Source of the DNA: Dimargaris cristalligena
Lineage: Eukaryota; Kickxellomycota; Dimargaritomycetes; Dimargaritales; Dimargaritaceae
Direction: 5' to 3'
Assembly: GCA_027576995.1 (NCBI GenBank)
Contig: JANBQC010000087.1
Coordinates: 1 to 64,000, forward strand
DNA: 64,000 bases
The position numbers and the translations under genes are program-made. Below, one piece after another: positions 1-9,848 of this stretch. Below the pieces are notes generated by a model, which was not told where the DNA came from, did no database searches, and saw only the letters and a program-made list of their open reading frames with translations. Each line of letters starts with the position of its first letter. The first letter of the stretch is position 1.

Positions 1-1087
1 GTTTAACATCTTGGGCTTGAATATGGAGTTCATTAATTCCATATTTGTCTTATCGAGGTACCTTTGCTTACTTACACCTAGTTGCATCCTAGCAGCGAAA
101 TAAATGCCCAATTTTCTTTACTTTATGCCCACTGATAATTACAAGTGCGCCCATAAAAGAAGAGATGGGGGCATGTATACGAACCAGAACTTGGATAATC
201 TTTGAAGTAGGTGAGGGTAGAATATATGGTCGACTTTTGCGCTGCCATTTCGAATCATCACAATTAAAATAGGCACCTAAAGTCGTCAATATCTCAGTAT
301 ACAGTTAATGCTTGGAATAATTATTTGACCAGCTTTAGTCAAAACCACAGTCACTAACCACCATCAAACTGCATTTGAATATCTTAGGGCATACTTCCAC
401 GCCATTTTACCCAATTTCTACATTGCCTCCACTGTAACCAATATCGTTTTAAGATCCCTGGGACAATGGTCGCAGTGCCTTCTGTTCATTAATTTCCAAC
501 AGCCTTTTTATTGAGCCCACAGTGTGTATCCAGATCTAAGATTTTGGTTAACATGTGTAGGTAACTACGTATTACTAGTAGGCATGTGCGAGCATAAAAT
601 TCGGAGAGGGGGGCCCTTCGTACATAATGCTAAGGGGCATTGTAATTTTTTTTGAATGGGTCCACAAATGTAATCCAGAAGGTCTGGTGTTTATGAAATA
701 TAGAAGCCTACACAGTAATCAATGATAAGATAATTGCACTATATACCTATTTATTATCGGGATAGATAGGTGATTTAATCGGAAAACGTCTTAAACTGAA
801 TTATATTTTATAGTACAGTTATGGCCCCAGATTAGTGGGGGACTTATGATGGAGCAGTGGTTCCTGCCCGAACACTCTGAGCAAACAGCTGAGTGGGAAC
901 CGTGCTCATTCATACTATTAATAGAAATAATGGGCACATTGAGACACTGCTCGTCTTTAATGGGGATTACGCATAGAGATTTTATTGATATGGATGTCTG
1001 ATTGAGCATGCTAGGTAGCGTAAGGCTACTATGACTTAATAAAATCAGGCCGAAGTGGAGTGGCAGGAGCTGGAAGGAGAAATCAGT
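1..1087. other. AT-rich intergenic stretch, no gene seen
   Basis: No open frame here has a protein-like composition, and I see no tRNA or rRNA. The short frames at 89-289 and 791-1009 (minus) are isolated, AT-biased and lack promoter or splice signals. It may be decayed repeat DNA, but I could not match it to the other repeats in the window. Confidence 0.5.
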
Positions 1088-1309
1088 CTATTGATGTTTA
1101 TGATAAAAGGTCGGCCAAAAAATGGGCTCTTTTGAAGATATGAATCGTTTTCCAACCGAAGTGGTTGTACCCGCCAGTTGACGGCAGAAAAGCCCCTGGG
1201 CATGAGCGGCGGAGCTGTCAGAATGGCCATTAACGGGGTTGGCCTGGGCCGCAGCAAAAAGAGCGACAATGGCAATGGGGAGGGCCTTGAAAAACGAGGT
1301 AAATTGCAT
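1088..1309 (-). CDS. small secreted protein (73 aa), unknown function
   Basis: The 73-residue protein begins with a classical signal peptide: MQFTSFFKAL followed by a hydrophobic stretch ending in an A-x-A type site near residues 20-24. The mature part is short and polar, has one cysteine and contains a Lys-Arg pair near residue 55, the kind of dibasic site cut by Kex2-type proteases, which would release an 18-residue C-terminal peptide. I chose the ATG at 1309 because a TATAAATA box lies at 1431-1438 on the same strand, about 120 bp upstream, so the longer frame reaching 1471 would start upstream of transcription. I recognise no family. It could be a secreted effector-like or signalling peptide precursor; that is inference from architecture only. 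It stands alone among repeats. Confidence 0.6.
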   Translation of the reverse strand: MQFTSFFKALPIAIVALFAAAQANPVNGHSDSSAAHAQGLFCRQLAGTTTSVGKRFISSKEPIFWPTFYHKHQ

Positions 1310-1430
1310 GGTGGATATGGTGGGAATTCGGGTAAGTGGAAAACATAGAATGAGATGAGTTGTAATGAACTGCTTTGGATGAAGTGCGGATGAGTGGATA
1401 CTGCTACCAGAAGAGCGGGCTGCCAAGTGG

Positions 1431-1438
1431 TATTTATA
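1431..1438 (-). promoter_or_regulatory. TATA box of the small secreted-protein gene
   Basis: Read on the minus strand the sequence is TATAAATA. A start of transcription ~25-30 bp downstream leaves a 5' leader of roughly 90-100 nt before the ATG at 1309. Confidence 0.55.
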
Positions 1439-1934
1439 CTTTTCTGTAAAGGGAGTATAGGTGGCCGTCATTCATTATATGGGCAGTTTTAAAAAAACTG
1501 TCTCACTAGCTTCCCTACTATTCAGGCTGCTGTTCTCTATTGCAGTAGTGTAGAGAGATTTAAGTGAAATATGTTTTGGGAATGCCGTCCCGTCCTTCCA
1601 CCTCTGCCAATTGCATGATGACCACCTGGCCGCCACCGTTCAAGTTGATAATACAGAGACTTACATCTCGACTCTTGTGACAATTCTTGGGTTATGAAGT
1701 AGACAATTTTTTGCTATTGTCTAGAAGCTTCACCCCTCTTGCCCATATTCTGCAAATCAGTCTACTTCGGCCAGTAGGATAACTGTAATATGGAATGTTC
1801 CACTATGAACAGATAAACATGGTTAAGCCTGTTTCTCACTGCTTTAGTGAGAGAAAAGGAGAGAGAAAGTTGAAGATTTACCCTGTCTCTTTATTGTTGC
1901 CACTATTTACTTTGCCATCCCCTCTTCCCCTTAT

Positions 1935-2036
1935 CGGCCCTCCTAATCTGACCTAATCTGACTGGATGATCATCTGCTATATCAGGCCTTATAGTACCAT
2001 ATTGAACCCCCCCCCATGGTCACCCCTGGTACTATG
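1935..2036 (+). repeat. fragment of the LTR-like repeat family R1, cut by another element
   Basis: This stretch (…CCTCCTAATCTGACC… to …GGTACTATG) resembles the 5' part of the repeat at 63610-64000 and, in reverse, the distal part of the copy at 4080-4450. All three share the run TATAGTACCATATT or a close variant followed by a C/T-rich stretch and a second ACTAT. Similarity stops at 2036, exactly where a TGTTGGAA terminus begins, which suggests that a second element inserted into it. Confidence 0.4.
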
Positions 2037-2259
2037 TGTTGGAATACTAAGGACTTAAAGGAAATAAAACTGGAAGTAAGGGAAGAAAGCAGCTAGAGGA
2101 CGGTAGGTACCTCTAGGTGGTTAGTTTTATTGAGTTGTAATTTCTGTAGAGTGAAATATAATTAGCTAATATGAATGATCTCATGATAGCAGAGTAAACT
2201 AATGTAATTGGGTAAAAATAGGATAGAATAAAGAACACGTAGGAACATATTCTTCAATA
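2037..2259 (-). mobile_element. degenerate LTR-like element, family R2
   Basis: It begins TGTTGGAATA and ends TTCTTCAATA, approximately inverted termini. By eye it aligns with 9039-9254 along its length: the AAAGCAGCTxG segment, the GGTxxTTAGTTTTATTGA segment and the GGATAGxATAAA segment occur in the same order. On the minus strand the shared TCAATAAAAC contains an AATAAA polyadenylation signal, so the element probably reads on that strand. I find no target duplication. Likely a retrotransposon LTR relic. Confidence 0.5.
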
Positions 2260-3586
2260 TTTACCTAGGGTGAGTGGGGGTACTATTAGTGGGCTGTGTA
2301 TTGGGGCTGGTTATTGGGTTGGTTCCTATGGGGTGTGGGGGTGCCAAGATAGTTCCAGACAAGTAGTTGTTCAGCTAGGGTGTTCCTTGGGCATCAAAGT
2401 ACTGGGTCTTATTGAATGACAGGGCCTGGAACTGGGTGTTCTGGTAGCTGCTCTACAGTAAGCCTCTGGGGGTGATCCATGTCAGTACAGGAGTGTCAGG
2501 GAGGACCTGGGATGTGTCCAGGGCCTTGTTTGTCTGGCTAGCTAGGGTTACCTTAATGCATCTCAGGGTTTCCTGAGTGGAATTTTCTTGATACTGTAAG
2601 GCAGCTTAGTATTCCTCCATTCCTTGTACCCAGTCAGTGATTGCCAGGAGGCTTGTGGCAGGCCATTCCTGGGTCTAGTACTGATGGGCACTCTGTTCTC
2701 ATAGCAGTACCAGGATTTCTTGGTATAAGTCAAGGTTGTTTACAGGAGCAGCTTGTAGTGTCCGACTCAATGGGGCTAGATTCAGAGGTTGTAACATGGT
2801 TGTGCTTAGGGAGTCACTGATTTCAATGCATGGTGGGGTTGCTTAGTCCCACTCTTCATAGCAGGGGAGGTCGAGTGTGTTATCTGAATTGACTGGGACA
2901 GGAATTGATTCACTGGCTTTAGGGCATATTCTGGTGCTATACATGGGCTGTGCTACTGGGGTAGTCTCCTCCCTCCTTTAACTGGCTTGGGTCTCTGAGC
3001 TGGTGGGGGTGGGGTCATTGTTGGTAGTAGTGGTCACTTAGGTGCCTCAGCAAGTGCAACTAGTGATCAGAGCATCCCCATCTGTGATGGTCTAGGGTAA
3101 TTGGTAGTTGGGCCCCAGCATGCGAGTACTAAGGGGCAAACTACAGTTCTGTTGTTCATTGCAGATTTGGAGGTATTCAGTTGCTCTGGCATACAGGGAG
3201 CTAGTAGATCTTGCTGTTTGGTTTAGGGGGTTCTTTCAGGGGAGGATTATTAAGGGGGGTGGGATGTCTCCCAGGTCTGAATACAGTCAGAAGTCTCTGA
3301 TTAGGATTGTTTCTGCTTGGCTTCATTCTTCTCTTGAGGTCAATGCTGGGAGGTTCTGTACGTAACTTTATAAGAGGCATACTACATGGGTTAGTACAGG
3401 TCAATTGATATATCACTATGCTCTGGTGGTTCTTAACTTGTCTGCTAATGGGATTAGTATTGTTGGAGGGTGCACTTCCATAGTCCTTTATAATTGAGCA
3501 TCTTCAGGTTACATCTCCATGGTCCTTTGTGGGTGGGGGTCTGTTCCTTCCATAGTACCTTACAGTCCTTTATAAGGTACAGGTAG
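2260..3586. other. probable decayed retroelement interior, no intact gene
   Basis: It lies between two LTR-like elements and is G/T-rich on the plus strand. Frames of 70-85 codons at 3108-3365 (plus) and 3201-3416 (minus) are interrupted on all sides. The minus strand has longer protein-like runs, but stops break them every few dozen codons. I cannot identify reverse transcriptase, protease or integrase motifs, so an old gag-like or non-coding interior is only a guess. Confidence 0.3.
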
Positions 3587-3846
3587 TGTTGGAAATATAA
3601 GTTTGATGGTAAACACAAGTGCCTTCAGATACAACTAAAACAATTCAAAGAAGAGAGAAAGAACCGCAAGGGGCAAAGCTAGATGCCCACGGTTGGTTTT
3701 ATTGAATTGAATAATAGCAGTAATAATGATTAGGACGAAGTTCCAGTTATAGGATGATATAGTAACGGCTATAGTAAAGTCCCAAGTATAGGACAAGCCA
3801 ATCACAGAGATGGAATCAGTAGGACGGGGGAAATGAATTTCCAACA
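3587..3846 (-). mobile_element. solo LTR, 260 bp, with perfect 5-bp target duplication
   Basis: The element starts TGTTGGAAAT and ends ATTTCCAACA, a 10-bp perfect inverted terminal pair with TG…CA ends. It is flanked by GGTAG at 3582-3586 and again at 3847-3851, the 5-bp host duplication typical of retrotransposon integration. On the minus strand it contains CAATTCAATAAAACC, with a polyadenylation signal, as in the R2 elements. No internal region is attached, so this is a solo LTR left by recombination between the two LTRs of a full element. Confidence 0.8.
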
Positions 3847-4079
3847 GGTAGGTCTACAGATAATAGGGGTACAGAGGCTTTCCTTTGAGAGACCATTCAG
3901 TTTAGTCCTCTACCAGTGTCACCTAAATTAACTACTCTTAGTCCATCAAGAGTCCTAGGGGTAGGCTTCTAATGGTAGGTGGGGCTTAGACTCAGCCAAG
4001 TGGGCTACTAGTGTTAGGGTGGGAATGGCACTAACCAATAAAGGGTAAGTATAGGCTAATGCAAGGGACGTGCAGTGGG

Positions 4080-4450
4080 CACACTTACTAGTCAGTATAC
4101 TGGGTGAGTATATAGGGAGTTTATTGAGGTAAATAGGGGATAAGAATAAGCTGAAGAACTAACTGGTCCCAGAGGGGCCCAGCTATTTATATATAGGGAC
4201 CACTTGTAATGAGAGATCCTAAGGAGAATAGGATAAAGACTAATTATAATAGGGGAAGACTGACCAGGTGGCCTTGCTTCTGGAAGACTTCTCATGAGAA
4301 CTGGGGGTTGTTGGATTGGCCAGTGGAGTATTATATGTGAAGTGTTGGGGTCAGTCAGAGGGGGTAATATGAGAGAATAGGGGTAATATGGTACTATAAG
4401 GCAAGATAGGATGGGATGATAAGTACTTCCATATTTAGGTGGGATTAGGA
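4080..4450 (-). mobile_element. LTR-like repeat R1, inverted copy
   Basis: Read on the minus strand it matches the plus-strand sequence at 63610-64000: a CCTCCTAATCC start, TATAGTACCATATTAC, a TATA-like CTATATATAAATAG (4183-4196), GGGACCAGTT, and a polyadenylation signal in TCAATAAACT (4120-4125), ending near CTGACTAGTAAGTG. A TATA box followed ~70 bp later by AATAAA is the U3-R-U5 order of an LTR. Its distal edge abuts the start of duplicated unit A, so its insertion or recombination probably truncated that unit. I could not define exact ends or a target duplication. Confidence 0.5.
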
Positions 4451-4705
4451 GGGCTGACAGAGACCACTAAAACAGTAACAGGAAAGGAAACTCATAAGAA
4501 AATTGGTAGGCTATATTCACATGGCTTTATAGAATCATAACTGAATAATTAGTCAATGGAGTACACCATTCAGACCTGCCACCTCCATCCCAGTACCCAC
4601 AGATACCAATTTATACAGATAAAAAAAACAGTAATTTAATGTGTCTAGTCAATCCCAATTATACTTTGAATGTTCATGAATAATTACAGGCCCATGCATT
4701 ATTCG

Positions 4706-4804
4706 GGCCGATCAGCAAAGGACAAGAACCTTCACCCTTTCTATCAGGGGCGCAGCATTTAGCCGTTGCTATGCTATGTCTCGTTGGTGACCACTTGATC
4801 AGTG
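4706..4804. other. conserved 99-bp block, copy A
   Basis: By eye about 84 of 99 positions match 9750-9848, with no gap. Most differences are transitions. Every frame on the plus strand is stopped in at least one copy and differences show no third-position pattern, so it does not look coding. It may be a promoter segment or part of an untranslated RNA. Confidence 0.45.
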
Positions 4805-5354
4805 TGTAAGCCTAACTGGCAAGGTTAAGTTGGAGCCATTGGTAGTGTATTACAATTTCCGAAAGGTGGATCCATCCTACCCAAATAAGGCCTACAGCAG
4901 ATAATAATAAAGGGTCTAACCGGCATGGCTGTTCTGATTGTCCTTGAATGAAAACAGACCTGGAGGTCCAGGGCGCTTTTCTGCATTTTCGTCTTGAAAA
5001 AATTTATTTTGAAGAAGCCTCCTATCGAAAGCCTCGGCTATAAACCTATCATAGGACCAGGTGCCGCAGCTAGCGACTTAGGTCATACCACCAAACGAAT
5101 GTGCTTAAATATAGTATAATGACTATAATAACATATAATGATTGATTGTAGACATACATGAAGCTATTTTACAAAGTAATAAATGGAATACCGGGGTGTG
5201 ATATCTAGTTCTTGGCCCATTCCTAATATTCATAACAAATTCGGGCATTGTCTCCCATAATGGATATTAGAATAGATACCTGGTTGCAGTCTACTTCGAA
5301 AAGATATGTTGACACCCTGTACTATATCTGATGAATAGAATCGCTAGCAGTGGC

Positions 5355-5364
5355 TATATAAATA
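5355..5364 (+). promoter_or_regulatory. TATA box, copy A
   Basis: TATATAAATA lies at the position equivalent to the TATATAAAT of copy B (10545). Conservation of the box next to a conserved downstream frame suggests both units were transcribed left to right. Confidence 0.5.
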
Positions 5365-5540
5365 CAAGAAAATTTCCCCCCCTGTATCCTAACATCAACT
5401 TCACACTTTTGAAAGCTTTCTCCAACTATTTTGCCAGGATCTGTCCCACAAAGTTGCTTTCCAACTCGCCACCTTTTTTTTTCTTTCCATTGTCTATTTT
5501 TTTTTAAATAGCCATACAAAGGCCTTCTCCTATCTTCCCG

Positions 5541-5729
5541 GTGGCCACTGGAATAAACCGTTTTAGGCCACACCCTGCAATAATGCAGGGTACAATAACT
5601 GTTAAGTACCCTCAACAGGGTGCTGCCGGGTATCCTTCATTTGCCCTAAAGGATTACCCTGTAGGTGACCCCAGAGCAGAACTGTCCAAGGCAGACAGGA
5701 CTGGGGAGATTGTAGCAGCCTCCGAATAA
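5541..5729 (+). pseudogene. degraded homologue of the 58-aa protein of copy B
   Basis: From codon 5565 to the TAA at 5729 the frame aligns with 11119-11283 in copy B. Shared residues include P-Q-Q-G, P-S-F, D-Y-x-V, D-P and A-D-R. Many differences are synonymous or conservative (CCT/CCC, GTA/GTG, GAC/GAT, GCA/GCC, AGG/CGG), the signature of past selection on protein. Copy A has no in-frame ATG at the equivalent start: where B reads CAATGGCCATAC, A reads AAATAGCCATAC, and A has roughly 40 extra bases after it. The first codon here is GTG. It may therefore be non-functional, or start in an upstream exon I cannot see. Confidence 0.5.
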
Positions 5730-5739
5730 TCAGAAATCA

Positions 5740-5769
5740 GGAGGTGCCTGCCAAAGTGCAGGTTAAATG
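5740..5769 (+). promoter_or_regulatory. 30-bp conserved element just after the stop codon, copy A
   Basis: All 30 bases are identical to 11294-11323 and both start exactly 10 nt after their stop codon, although flanking sequence has diverged. The core CCTGC-CAAAGT-GCAGG can form a 5-bp stem with a 6-nt loop. It lies in the presumed 3' untranslated region. Function unknown. Confidence 0.5.
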
Positions 5770-6298
5770 TTCTTATTGATTTTAATAAATGGTTCAAATA
5801 ATTTTGTAGATATAGTTTGCAGTATTTAGCTGGAGGTGGCATCCTTTTTATACCACAATTTATATTCACTCATTGAGCCTTGTCTATTTTCTGATATACC
5901 TTCATTTAAAATTAAGCTTAGAATAAAGGCCGGTAACAAGGCAACTGGGTTGAATTATTCTGTAAAGTTGATAATGCTATCGGGGCAGTGTGGATAGTGG
6001 AGGGGCTGTGGAAGAGTATCTTTGTTTGTTTCGATGGAAATTAATGGATTAGCTGACTGAAATGGGTACATTAACAATTACATCACTGGGTTAAACCGTA
6101 TATGTTAGTCAGGATGGTATATCCAGTTTTTTGTTGACTGGCTGCACTTTCAACTAGTATTATTAAATCAGGTATTGATGACTGGAAATACACTCTGCAT
6201 CAATCTGTGAGCATTGTCTATTTTACTTATAGTAGTTCATTTAACAATATTTATTGGATTTTGTAACCCCACTGGTTTTCCACTGTCTGCCTGAATAG

Positions 6299-6505
6299 TT
6301 ACCATGTATCATCTCGGTGTTGACATAAAATAACCCGGTATAAATCTGTGTTGGCTTCGGGGTCATCTAATTCACCGCTAGGATTCGGAATACGAGCTGG
6401 TGTACCCTGCTCAAGTGCAGAGCGCTGGGGCGTGGACGGCGGTGTACCCGGGCCGGAAGAAGGTGGGACGCTAGGCCCAGAGGAACGAATGGGGAGGCGC
6501 GACAT
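6299..6505 (-). pseudogene. GC-rich Pro/Ser-rich coding fragment, unidentified
   Basis: The 68-codon frame from an ATG at 6505 reads MSRLPIRSSGPSVPPSSG and continues with TP-x-R motifs and an acidic stretch, typical of a disordered N-terminal region. It stands out as a GC-rich island inside very AT-rich DNA and lies within the ~600 bp that copy A has and copy B lacks. Just before its stop there is a possible donor (ATG|GTAACT), so it could be a first exon, intact or captured. A further 91-codon frame sits upstream on the same strand (6665-6937), behind a TATA-like run near 6960. I cannot name the protein. Confidence 0.35.
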
Positions 6506-7140
6506 TGAAGAGAAAATATTAAGCGTTTTTGTATTTTGAGTGAAGAAATTAATAAATTATTGGTTTTATTTTATAGTAATCGTGAAGAAAATGGGAATTA
6601 TGAACAAAATATTGTTTTCCGTTGCAGGAAGAGGGCTCCCCGAACAGAGGTCGTAAATTGGTTGTTATAAATAACACAGAATATTATTAGCAGGCTTGAA
6701 TACCGTCATAATAACATCACAACACATGGCCGTTAACATGAATATAAAATAACAAATCGGGAGCTGACTTCCCAAAAGGCGTGGAATATTTCTCATGAAA
6801 TTCGTCATATCAATTGTAATCGTTAGTATTTGATAAGAAAAACAGTCATAAGTATTGTAATATTTGATAATCGTCAGTTCAACATAAGAATCGGTGGATA
6901 AATTGATAGCCGGATACTGAAGGCTGTCGGCCAACATTCTCACGGCACTACAAATCTATGTATATATATACCCTTGTATTGACTATTTAAAGGATTTGAC
7001 TGTTGAATTTATTGAAGATAACATAGCTCGTTGCTGCTCTTCTTTATGACCTAATACATTCTAGAAATTTATATGACGTCTATTTCTACAATCTTTCTTA
7101 CAATCAATCGGCACGCACCATGTACTATACATGGAATATA

Positions 7141-9038
7141 TTCAATCCAATTATATAAGGCATATTCCATATGGTTGAGCTGGGGCATTTAGTCTGCCTT
7201 CCCTTAAAAGTTTGGAATGCACATCCCTCCCCTTTGTATTGCCCCTTCATGTTTAGTCTAACTAAGAAATAGTGGCTTATAGAGTATCTTGGAGCCCCAA
7301 AATGGTAAGGGGGGGTGACTAGTACTCAGTTTCATATTAACATAACTGACAATTCATATTTTAGTATATTATTTAACTAAGATCTGATGTAACTATGAAT
7401 TCTAACATGTTTATTTGAATCCCTGCTTATATCAGGTAACTAATTGGCTGGTTGATGAGTTAGCTATAATGCTCAAGTATTTATATTGGAAAATCAATAT
7501 TTGTTATATAATCAACTATGTGAAAAATACAGCCAATGTACGAAGAGGAGCAGAGTCTAATGTATGAGTTGAAGTTCTAGAGATAGGTTGACAGATGCAG
7601 CTCCCATATTGTGCTCAAATTAGTACAATATTGTCGCAGCCATGGAATATTGGACTGGTTCAAAATACACAACTAGGAGGATCAGATGGGGCAATCTCAC
7701 CAATGGTACCAGTGTGGTGCCCCACCACATTACACTTTTCCCCTCTTTCCCTTCTTTTCTATGTTAGTCCCATGATTCCCAGTGCTCATCACACTGGTGG
7801 GATTCCCCTTTTCCAATTTTCCCTCTGTCCTCTTCTATGTTTATCATGGGGTCATCATTGATTCCCATGATCCATTGTTCTTCCTTTTCCCTTCTCTTTG
7901 CTAAGCCTTTCCCATGACTTGGCTAAGCCTGATTGGTCCATATTTCCATATTATGCCTGAGTCATATTGCTGATGACTAATGGATCATTTTCCCTCCTAT
8001 TTTCCTTTTGTTTCCCACTTAACCATTGAATATAAATAAACCCTTGTCTGCCCCTCTTGGAAGGACAGACAACTTTGGCACCTTACTTCCTAGACATTGT
8101 TATCTGACTCCTTTGACCCCCTTGTAGGACACTAATACCACCTTGGCTTTAAGTGACTATTAGCTACTACTCAGTTTACTCTCTGTTCTCATTTTTCCTT
8201 GTACTCAGCAAAAAGTCCCTTTTTATCACCTTGGCTTCAGGTGCTAATTAGCCTTTCACCCTGTTTCATCTAATTTAGGCACCTCACCAGCACCCGAGGA
8301 TTATCAATAGAGCCCTTTGGGGTCATGGTGATGAATTATTTTCCAATTACCTTACAGTACCCAAAGCTGGGAGTGACACCAAACACTTTATACCCAGTAT
8401 CCCATTGAGTATTTGGTGTTTGGTTAGCATCCATCCTACTTGGGTAACCCTTAGGGTTGTCCAGCTTCTACCATATGAATATCCTTCTTGAATAACCCCT
8501 CCAATCATCAGATATTTGCATACTTGCCCCATAAAAACTTACCCTATCAGTTCCCCATGTCCCAGTATCATTATATATCACACTACTCTCCCATCCATAG
8601 GATGCTTGAATAGATAATCCAACACAGCTTGATTTAATATCAGCCCAGTGAACCCCTAGGCCGCACTTGAGCAACTGTCATTTCCAATATCACCTATTAT
8701 TCTTATTTTCCTAGTGCAGGATTTGTGTGCTTAATTGAGCAGTATACAATGATAATAGAGGCTACTGCATAGTCTAGAATGCTTAAATGAGGACGATTGC
8801 TAATAGTTGACTCCAGACAAAGCGGGCCACTATTATCAAAATCATTGGCTGTTTTATTTCAACAATCCCTGACATTGTATGGTCAATCCATGCTGTCAAT
8901 GAAACATCTGGCAGGAAACTAGGATAAATTGGGATTCCTTCCCCATAGATACGTGGGTTTAATAGTCACTTACTCTGAAATTTCAGCCAACCAGTCTGGA
9001 TTTCAAATACCAAGTTTATTTTCAATACATGTAAAACA
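7141..9038. other. repeat-rich spacer between the two duplicated units
   Basis: I see no intact gene. Pieces of 60-90 codons occur at 7595-7861 (plus) and 8347-8674 (minus). The minus frames near 8350-8680 have some protein-like composition but carry stops and no motif I can name; a decayed retrotransposon polyprotein is possible. Confidence 0.35.
7690..8110 (+). mobile_element. possible LTR or promoter of a decayed retroelement
   Basis: A pyrimidine-rich leader with internal near-duplications (two CCCATGATTCC-type segments) is followed by GAATATAAATAAACCC, which combines a TATA-like and an AATAAA-like motif, and by a GTCTGCCC…GGACAGAC inverted pair. This resembles the U3/R region of an LTR. 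I found no matching partner, no TG…CA boundaries and no primer-binding site, so the call is weak. Confidence 0.25.
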
Positions 9039-9254
9039 TGTTGGAATATAAAGATGCATCAATACAACTGGGATTAAAGGAGGAAAGCAGCTGGTAATCA
9101 GTTGTTGCCTTTAGGTGATTAGTTTTATTGAACAGTATAATCTGTAGGGTGAAAGAAAAGTGGTTAAAAAGAGTGGGCTCAGGTTAGCTAAATTAACTAA
9201 TGTATTTAGTGGAAAGGATAGGATAAAAGACTTGTCAGGATATATTTTTCAACA
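9039..9254 (-). mobile_element. LTR-like element, family R2, 216 bp
   Basis: It starts TGTTGGAATATA and ends TATTTTTCAACA, inverted TG…CA termini, and matches 2037-2259 along its length. On the minus strand it carries TTCAATAAAACTAATC with a polyadenylation signal. The flanks are AAACA and TGTTT, which are not a direct duplication but extend the inverted repeat, so a terminal-inverted-repeat (MITE-like) element is an alternative. Confidence 0.5.
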
Positions 9255-9354
9255 TGTTTGATATTGGTTACTGGCCATGTATCGAAGCATCCCTTGGGCA
9301 AACAGGGGGCTAAAATGACACGAGGTCTTTCTGGGGCTGTCTAGTGACCTAACA

Positions 9355-9582
9355 TTGACCACACGCCATTTCGAAGAGGAAGGTAGGGGTGGCGGGTGCC
9401 AGGGAGGGGACTTTCCTGTATTTAAAAAAATGTGCCAGGCTTACGGGACAAAGATAGTACCTGGATTTTCGGAAATTATTCTGGATAGATACCACAGGCC
9501 AAAGAAGGCTACTAAAATAATACGAGGAAAAGAAATCCGTAAGGCAATCGGGAGACTATTTTTGCGTAGTTTTATGGAATAA
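9355..9582 (+). pseudogene. basic C-terminal frame shared by both duplicated units
   Basis: The last 24 codons (TK-II-RGKE-IRK-AIGRL…F-ME, then stop) align with a frame in copy A ending near 4530 (TK-TV-TGKE-THK-KIGRL…F-IES, then stop). Differences such as AAG/AAA, ATT/ATC and AGG/AGA are synonymous. The frame opens with TTG, not ATG, so the true start would be upstream or in another exon. In copy A the upstream part is cut off by the R1 repeat. I recognise no domain. Coding status is plausible but unproven. Confidence 0.3.
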
Positions 9583-9749
9583 TGGCTGAATAGTCGATAA
9601 GGAGAATACATATTTCAGACCTGCCACTTCCATGCCAGTACCCACAGATACCAAAATATATTAATAAAAAAACGGCGATATAATTTGTATGGTTTATTCC
9701 AATTGTAACTTGGATGGTCATGAATAATTCCCGGTCGGTCTATTATTTT

Positions 9750-9848
9750 GGCCGATCACCGAAGGACAGGAACCTTCACCCTTTTTATTAGGGGCGCAGC
9801 ATTTGACCGAAACTATGCTATGTCTTACTGGTGACCATTTGGTCAGTG
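9750..9848. other. conserved 99-bp block, copy B
   Basis: Gap-free partner of 4706-4804, with about 15 differences, mostly transitions. It lies about 800 bp upstream of the TATA box of the unit, as in copy A at about 550 bp. Not obviously coding. Confidence 0.45.

Larger units (their letters stand above)
4450..7140 (+). repeat. duplicated unit, copy A
   Basis: Copy A matches 9500-12100 in the same order and orientation. Shared landmarks are GACCTGCCAC (4575 / 9628), the 99-bp block at 4706 / 9750, the AGCCTCCT…GGTGCCGCAG block (about 5013 / 10070), a TATA box (5355 / 10545), the short reading frame (5541 / 11107), the 30-bp block (5740 / 11294), AAAGGCCGGTAA (about 5926 / 11480), GGAGGGGCTGTGGA (about 6000 / 11557) and TTGAAGATAACATA (about 7012 / 11976). 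Divergence is mostly single-base. Copy A carries about 600 bp extra (roughly 6280-6930) that copy B lacks. Confidence 0.7.

Noticed and set aside
8347..8674. Copia-type polyprotein fragment
   Set aside because: Some residues recall an integrase C-terminal pattern, but stops interrupt the frame and no diagnostic motif is present.
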